From: Streptomyces niger
Lineage (GTDB): Bacteria; Actinomycetota; Actinomycetes; Streptomycetales; Streptomycetaceae
Length of the DNA stretch: 64,000 bases
NCBI RefSeq assembly: GCF_000718305.1
Contig: NZ_JOFQ01000003.1
Coordinates: 62,001-126,000 of the forward strand
Reading direction: 5' to 3'
The stretch's first letter is position 1. Every line of letters starts with the position of its first letter. The notes under the pieces were generated by a model, which saw only the letters and a list, made by a program, of their open reading frames with translations, did no database searches and had not been told where the DNA came from. The translations under genes were made by a program, and so were the position numbers. This document shows, piece by piece, positions 59,304-64,000 of the stretch.

Positions 59304-60693
59304 CTGCCGCTCCCGTGGTGAGCAGGGCGGGGTGCGCGGGCCGGGCCGCCGCCCGCACGCGGTCGGCGATCAGCCGGCCGGCCCGCTGCCCGCCCCGGAG
59401 GGCGTAGTTGGTGCCCCGGTCCTCGGGGAACACCTGGGCCATGCCGGCCAGGTAGAGGCCCGGTACGGGGGACTCGGTGGCGGGGACGGTCCGCGAGTGG
59501 TGCCGGGTGATCACCGGCTGGGCGTACTCGGCGCGCCACACGTGGTACCGGCGCACCCACTCCTCGCGGAACGCGGGGAACATCCGGCGCAGGTGGAGCA
59601 GGCTGTAGCGGTAGACCTGGTCGTCCGGCATCCGGTACAGCCCGGCGTCGGCCGGCAGGTACTTCGACAGGTAGACCACGTGCCGGCCCCCGTAGTGGTG
59701 TGCCGGGTCGAGGTTGGTGTGCTCGATGACGCCGACGTAGGGGAAGCCGGGGTCGGTGACGTTGAGCCAGTAGGTGTCCGACAGCGGCCGGTCGTTCTCC
59801 AGCACCAGGCAGATGTTGGCCAGGTACGGCACGGCCGCGAGCTGCCGCCGCAGGCCCGGCACGGCCGGGTGCGCCGCCGCCTGCCCCGCGAGGAAGTCCG
59901 CGGCGGGGCCGGGCGCGGTGGTCACCAGCACCCGCCGGGCGGCGTGCAGGGTGCCGCCCGCCCGTACGCCGGTCACCCCCCGCGGCCCGACCAGCACGTC
60001 CGTGACCGGGCAGGACGTGCGGATGCGCACGCCCAGCCGGGCCAGTTCCGGCAGCCACGCGGCGAGCAGCGCGCCGCAGCCGCCGCGCAGGTAGTACAGC
60101 ACCTCGCGTCCGGTGCGGCTGCGGCTGCCGCCGCGCAGGTGCAGCTTGGTCCACATCCAGGTGGCGCCGACCTCCGGCGCGTACTCCCCGAACTTCCCCG
60201 CCAGCAGCGGCCGCCAGACCCGGTCGTACACCCGCCGCCCGGCCAGCCCCACCAGCCACTCCTCGGCCGTCAGCCCCTCCAGCTCCCGCCAGTGCCGCAC
60301 CCGCCCGGCCCGCAGCACCGATCGGCCGAGCCGGAACCGGTCGGTGAGGGGCAGCGGCGCGAACCGCGCCACGTCCAGCGGCGTGGACAGCCGGTGGACG
60401 GCGCCCGCGTGGTAGAAGCCGGTTCGGCCCGGGTGCCGCTCGACGAGGTGGCCGCAGCCCAGCTCGGCGCAGAGCCGGAAGATGTCCGTGTCGGAGGCGA
60501 ACCAGTGGTGGTAGAAGCGCTCCAGCTGCCGCCCGCCGACCGGGAAGGTGCCGGCGAGGCCGCCCACCCGGTCGTCCGCCTCCAGGACCAGGCAGCGCAG
60601 CCCCGCCCGGCCCAGCTCGTGCGCCGCCGCGAGCCCGGTGAACCCGGCGCCCACCACGACGACGTCCCACTCGCGCCCGTCCGGGGTGCTCAT
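59296..60693 (-). CDS. FAD-dependent amine-oxidase/PPOX-like protein
   Basis: A 465-residue flavoprotein. VVVVGAGFTGLAAAHELGRAGL binds FAD, and the second half has GLYLAGMAQVFPEDRGTNYALRGGQRAG, the C-terminal FAD contact. The internal VYDRVWRPLLAGKFGEYAPEV is typical of the COG1232 (HemG/UDP-galactopyranose-mutase-like) group often encoded next to GT2 transferases in polysaccharide clusters. Its reaction is not known. Start at 60693, overlapping the GT2 stop (ATGA). Confidence 0.88.
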   Translation of the reverse strand: MSTPDGREWDVVVVGAGFTGLAAAHELGRAGLRCLVLEADDRVGGLAGTFPVGGRQLERFYHHWFASDTDIFRLCAELGCGHLVERHPGRTGFYHAGAVHRLSTPLDVARFAPLPLTDRFRLGRSVLRAGRVRHWRELEGLTAEEWLVGLAGRRVYDRVWRPLLAGKFGEYAPEVGATWMWTKLHLRGGSRSRTGREVLYYLRGGCGALLAAWLPELARLGVRIRTSCPVTDVLVGPRGVTGVRAGGTLHAARRVLVTTAPGPAADFLAGQAAAHPAVPGLRRQLAAVPYLANICLVLENDRPLSDTYWLNVTDPGFPYVGVIEHTNLDPAHHYGGRHVVYLSKYLPADAGLYRMPDDQVYRYSLLHLRRMFPAFREEWVRRYHVWRAEYAQPVITRHHSRTVPATESPVPGLYLAGMAQVFPEDRGTNYALRGGQRAGRLIADRVRAAARPAHPALLTTGAADD

Positions 60694-61745
60694 CGCGCCG
60701 CCCTGGTCCGCGCCACCGGCAGCGGCAGCACCGCCTCGCCGGCCGCTTCCGCCGGGGCCGCCGGCTCGTCCGGCTGCGGCGGGTGCCGTTCCAGGAGGAC
60801 GTACGGCGGGCGGCCGCGCAGTTCGCGGTGGACCAGCCGCAGGTACTCGCCCAGCAGCCCCAGCAGCACCGCCTCGCAGCCGAACGTCCAGGCCGCCAGC
60901 GGCAGCCGGTGGCGGCGCACCGCCGCGGTCATGGCCGCGCCGCCCAGCCAGGCGACGCCGACCACGGCCGGCATCCGGGCGGGCGCGGGGGAGCAGGACA
61001 CCAGCCCGCGGCGGGACAGCTCGGCCATCTTCCGCAGCGAGTACTTCGACCGGCCGGCCGGGCGCGGCAGCCGCTCGTACCCCACGCTGACCTCGGGGAA
61101 GCCCGCCCAGCACACCGACCCGCGCAGGTACGGCTCGGCCTCGGGCAGTTCGGTGAGCAGCCGGACGACGGCCCGGTCCAGCAGCCGGAAGTCGCCGGTG
61201 TCCAGCGCCACCGGCTGGTCCGCGAGCGCGGCCAGCAGCCGGTAGTAGACGTGCGCGGTGACCACCTTGAAGCGGCTCTCCCCGGCGCGCGAGGTCCGCC
61301 GCGCCGACACCACCGACCAGCCGGCGCGCCACCGCTCGACCAGCTCGGGGATCAGCTCGGGCGGGTCCTGGAGGTCGGCGTCCATGGTGATCACCGCGTC
61401 CCCGGTGGCCGCCCGCAGTCCGGCCAGTATCGCCTGCTGGTGGCCGAAGTTCCGGGTCAGCCGGACGAGTCGGACCGCGGGGTCGCCGCCGCTGAGGGAG
61501 GTCAGGGTGCGCCAGGTGCCGTCCCGGCTGCCGTCGTCGACGTAGACCACCTCGTGCGCGCAGTCCGGGAGGGCGCCCAGCACGGTGGTGAGCCGGCGGT
61601 GGGTGCGCTCCAGTACCGCCTCCTCGTCGAAGCACGGCACCACCACGCTGATCAGCGGCGGCCGGCCGGTGGCCGGGCCGGCGGCGCCGGACGCGCCGGC
61701 GGGGACCGGGCCTTGCGGTGCCGCCGGGAACGGGATCGAGGGCAT
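60690..61745 (-). CDS. GT2 polyprenyl-phosphate glycosyltransferase (ArnC/GtrB-like)
   Basis: A 351-residue membrane transferase. ISVVVPCFDEEAVLERTH, EVVYVDDGSRDGT and MDADLQDPPELI are the GT-A donor motifs (DxD as DAD), and RNFGHQQAILAGL, SRFKVVTAHVYYRLLAAL and GRSKYSLRKMAELS match the dolichol-phosphate-mannose synthase/GtrB/ArnC group. A C-terminal pair of hydrophobic segments would anchor it. It should attach a sugar from a nucleotide donor to a polyprenyl phosphate on the cytoplasmic face. Extra Pro/Ala-rich tails flank the domain. GAGGAG is 5 nt before the ATG. Confidence 0.92.
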   Translation of the reverse strand: MPSIPFPAAPQGPVPAGASGAAGPATGRPPLISVVVPCFDEEAVLERTHRRLTTVLGALPDCAHEVVYVDDGSRDGTWRTLTSLSGGDPAVRLVRLTRNFGHQQAILAGLRAATGDAVITMDADLQDPPELIPELVERWRAGWSVVSARRTSRAGESRFKVVTAHVYYRLLAALADQPVALDTGDFRLLDRAVVRLLTELPEAEPYLRGSVCWAGFPEVSVGYERLPRPAGRSKYSLRKMAELSRRGLVSCSPAPARMPAVVGVAWLGGAAMTAAVRRHRLPLAAWTFGCEAVLLGLLGEYLRLVHRELRGRPPYVLLERHPPQPDEPAAPAEAAGEAVLPLPVARTRAAR

Positions 61746-61809
61746 GTCGTCTCCTCACCGTCGAGCGGGGCGCCGGCCGGTGCGGTGCCGGGCCGGCGCC
61801 CGGGCCGGG

Positions 61810-63045
61810 TCAGCCCAGTACCTCGTCCGCCGTGGCCCGGAACCGCTCGGCGGCCGCGGCGATCTCGTCGGGCCCGCTGAACACGGTGACGCCCGCGTCG
61901 GCGCCCAGGTACGTGTCGGACAGGCCCACGGTCAGGGCCACCGCGCGGCCCAGCACGTCGTCGGTGCGGGGCAGCGCGCCCGGCCGGAAGTCCTGCCGCC
62001 GCCACGCGGGTTCCCGGCGCCGGGACGGGCAGGACCGCGCGTCGCCGGCGGCCAGCGCACGCAGCTCGGGCAGCCCGCCGTAGTAGTGCTTGGGCGAGTG
62101 CAGCAGCGTCCTGGTGCCCAGCCGCTTCGCGACGGCCTCGGCCGCCGCCCGCTCCTCGAAGAGGTGGACCAGTACGGTCGCGCAGTCGCCCGCGGGGTCG
62201 TGCGCCGGACGGCGGGCCAGCCCGTCCCGCAGGGGGATGAGGGCGGCCAGTGCGTTCCGCTGGGCCCGGGTGCGGGCCAGTACGGTGTCCAGCCGGGCCA
62301 GTTGCGCGCGGGCGACGGCCGCGGTCAGCTCGGTCATCCGCAGGTTCAGGCCGAGCATCCGGTCCCCGGGCCCCTCCTCCAGTCGGTAGGGGAACCAGCC
62401 GTGGTCGTGGAAGCCGTAGGCCCGCTGGAAGGTGTCCTCGTCGGCGGCGAGCAGGAACCCACCGTCGCACGCCGTGATCACCTTGAACATGTTGAGCGAG
62501 AAGGCCGCGGCGTGGCCGAAGGAGCCCAGTGGCCGGCCGCGGTACGTCCCGCCGCAGGCCTGCGCCGCGTCCTCCAGCACCAGCAGCCCGTGCTCGTCCG
62601 CGATCTCCCGCAGCGCGGCCATGTCGCAGGGCGCGCCGAGCATGTGGATCGGCATCAGCGCCTTGGTGCGCGGCGTGATCCGGGCCCGGACGTCGGCGGG
62701 GTCCAGGGTCAGCGTCTCGTCGATCTCGGCGACGACGGGCGTGGCCCCGCTGTGCACGATGGCGGCGACCGAGGCGACGTAGAGGTAGCCGGGCACGATG
62801 ACCTCGTCGCCGGGTCCGATGTCCAGCGCCGCCAACGCCGTGAGCAGCGCGGAGGTCCCGCTGTTGACGGACAGGCAGTGCGGGCTGCCCAGCCGGCGCG
62901 CCGCCTCCTGCTCGAACAGCCGCGGCTGGGTGACCTCGCCGAGCGGGTAGGAGTGCGCGGCGGTGGAGCGGGACCACGCGTTCAGCACCTGCTGGACGTT
63001 GGCGCGTTCCTCTTCCCCGAAGAAGGCATAGCCGGGACCGGGCAT
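61810..63045 (-). CDS. DegT/DnrJ/EryC1-family aminotransferase
   Basis: A 411-residue sugar aminotransferase: SVNSGTSALLTALAALDIGPG, PLP-Asp/Gln in VLEDAAQACGGTY, and the Schiff-base Lys in FSLNMFKVITACDGGFL, followed by LNLRMTELTAAVARAQL. These enzymes put an amino group on a keto-sugar nucleotide or on an inosose. In ArnB-ArnC type pathways such an enzyme makes the amino-sugar that the GT2 then loads on a lipid, which fits the GT2 gene 64 bp downstream. The C-terminal CPSRRREPAWRRQDFRPG insertion is unusual. Start at 63045 (GGAG upstream). Confidence 0.93.
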   Translation of the reverse strand: MPGPGYAFFGEEERANVQQVLNAWSRSTAAHSYPLGEVTQPRLFEQEAARRLGSPHCLSVNSGTSALLTALAALDIGPGDEVIVPGYLYVASVAAIVHSGATPVVAEIDETLTLDPADVRARITPRTKALMPIHMLGAPCDMAALREIADEHGLLVLEDAAQACGGTYRGRPLGSFGHAAAFSLNMFKVITACDGGFLLAADEDTFQRAYGFHDHGWFPYRLEEGPGDRMLGLNLRMTELTAAVARAQLARLDTVLARTRAQRNALAALIPLRDGLARRPAHDPAGDCATVLVHLFEERAAAEAVAKRLGTRTLLHSPKHYYGGLPELRALAAGDARSCPSRRREPAWRRQDFRPGALPRTDDVLGRAVALTVGLSDTYLGADAGVTVFSGPDEIAAAAERFRATADEVLG

Positions 63046-63096
63046 GGCGGGCTCCGTAAGGGGTCGGCGGGTGGGGACGGCCGCGCGGGCCGAGAG

Positions 63097-64000
63097 TCAG
63101 AAGACGACGGGGCAGTACGGCGCCGGGTCGTGGCGGAAGGCGACCGTGGCGGCGCGGACCGCGCCGGGGCGCAGCTCCGTCACCCGGCCGGCCAGCGCCA
63201 GTTGCGCGAACGAGCCGTCGCCCAGCAGCACGGCGCCCAGCTCCCGTGCCGTCAGCGCCAGGTCGGCGGCCGCGCGGGTACGGACGCAGTCGGCGCCCGC
63301 CGGGCCGGTGATGAGCCGCCAGCGCCCCTCGTTCCACGGGCAGAGCGGGTCGCTCACCTCCAGTACGAGCTCGGCCTCGGCGGCGTACCCGCGGCCGGCC
63401 AGCGCGCGGTCCACGTCGACGGCCCGGGCGTACAGCTGATCGCGCACGGTCGGCGCGGCGCTGCGCGGGTCGGCGAGCAGGGCCAGCACCGGGTCGTCGA
63501 CCGGGCGCGCTTCGGCGACCACGGTGCCGCCGAGGTCGACGTCCAGCAGCGCTCGCCACAGGAAGGCGTAGGCGGCCGGGTCGGTCGCGCACAGCTCCCG
63601 GACGGAGACGGTGAACCGCGGGTAGGAGCGGGTCCAGCCGGCGGTGAGCCGGTAGAGGGCGTAGCCGCGTACGGCCGTGCCGTCGGTGGCCAGCATGCAC
63701 AGCAGGCGTCCGGCGCCGCCCCGGTCGGCGGGCGGATCGGCGAGGGAGCGGCGCAGCCAGGCGCCTTCCCGGCGCAGCGTCCCGGGACGCTCGGCCAGGC
63801 CGGCGCGGCACACCGCGGCGACGGCGGCCTCGCTCTCGGCGGGCGAGGCGACCTCCAGGGTGAGCGGGGGGCCGTCGCCCGCGGGGATCTCGGTGAGCTC
63901 CCTGGCCTCGATGGGGATCGCCAGCGAGACGGCGTGGCTGGCCGCGCCGAAGCCGAAGCGGCCGTAGATGTCCGGCTCGGTGGAGTTGAGGACCGCGACC
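63097..64000 (-). CDS. Eis-type GNAT N-acetyltransferase (5' end beyond window)
   Basis: The frame enters from the window edge as VAVLNSTEPDIYGRFGFGAA, a hallmark of Eis-type acetyltransferases (SEPxIYGRFGYG), and continues through ALYRLTAGWTRSYPRFTVSV to a sterol-carrier-like C-terminal domain (LCPWNEGRWRLITGPAGADC ... GAVLLGDGSFAQLALAGRVTEL) ending PAPYCPVVF with the free C-terminus that supplies the catalytic carboxylate in Eis. About 300 residues are visible of roughly 400. Eis acetylates aminoglycosides and other amines at several positions, so it may modify, or protect against, the amine-rich product of this operon. Confidence 0.9.
   Translation of the reverse strand, partial: VAVLNSTEPDIYGRFGFGAASHAVSLAIPIEARELTEIPAGDGPPLTLEVASPAESEAAVAAVCRAGLAERPGTLRREGAWLRRSLADPPADRGGAGRLLCMLATDGTAVRGYALYRLTAGWTRSYPRFTVSVRELCATDPAAYAFLWRALLDVDLGGTVVAEARPVDDPVLALLADPRSAAPTVRDQLYARAVDVDRALAGRGYAAEAELVLEVSDPLCPWNEGRWRLITGPAGADCVRTRAAADLALTARELGAVLLGDGSFAQLALAGRVTELRPGAVRAATVAFRHDPAPYCPVVF

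Noticed and set aside
53359..64000. Known 2-deoxystreptamine aminoglycoside cluster
   Set aside because: No 2-deoxy-scyllo-inosose synthase or N-acetylglucosaminyl-DOI transferase is seen, and the GT2 is of membrane polyprenyl-phosphate type.

Overview
The window looks like chromosomal DNA of a Streptomyces or close relative. GC is very high, third codon positions are almost all G or C, GTG starts are common, ATGA stop/start overlaps are frequent, and the gene families (CebR-like LacI with sugar ABC genes lacking their own ATPase, DHA2 exporters, SUKH-4, Eis-type GNAT, many TetR/SDR pairs) are typical of that genus. All calls come from reading the sequence; no database search was run.

Layout: 0.3-6.9 kb carries ung, an Asp-box beta-propeller, an ArgJ paralogue resembling the Oat2 clade, rocD, ddaH and an Lrp/AsnC regulator, i.e. 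arginine/ornithine metabolism. 7.3-9.4 kb is a small-protein/glycosyltransferase operon followed by a BlaI-type repressor, with matching 17-bp operators before both. 9.6-18.6 kb holds a membrane acyltransferase, a GT1 glycosyltransferase plus MFS exporter, a coupled esterase/Baeyer-Villiger-like monooxygenase, and an MFS/TetR operon. 19-31 kb is patchy accessory DNA: an orphan SUKH-4 immunity protein, RidA, two transposase remnants, a nuclease remnant, and a set of NAD(P)H oxidoreductases (epimerase-like, AKR, three SDRs) each with its own TetR or LysR regulator. Two direct copies of a ~150-bp sequence bracket this segment, the second forming the leader of an Old Yellow Enzyme gene. 32.8-40.3 kb has a lipoprotein, two membrane proteins that both end in a carboxypeptidase-regulatory-like domain, an aminotransferase carrying an expanded 13-residue repeat, and an orphan histidine kinase.

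40.4-50.7 kb is a coherent xyloglucan-utilisation locus: secreted GH12 endoglucanase, YicI-like GH31 alpha-xylosidase, two sugar permeases, a lipoprotein binding protein, a Tat-exported GH3 beta-glucosidase and a LacI repressor, with TCGAANCGNTTCGA operators before lacI and GH3. An NCS1 permease and a ROK kinase lie upstream on the same strand.

53.4 kb to the end is a tightly packed minus-strand biosynthetic operon: haem-oxygenase-like diiron enzyme, two GMC oxidoreductases, a small unknown protein, class III aminotransferase, FAD amine-oxidase-like protein, ArnC/GtrB-like GT2, DegT aminotransferase and an Eis-type acetyltransferase that runs off the edge. Seven of these are joined by 4-8 bp overlaps. 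I do not recognise the pathway. It is my main candidate for an undescribed system, possibly making an amino-sugar or aminopolyol linked to a polyprenyl carrier.

A striking global feature is minisatellites. Tandem arrays with 8-39 bp units sit in most intergenic gaps, several repeat the 3' end of the neighbouring gene including its stop codon, and two have expanded inside coding regions.
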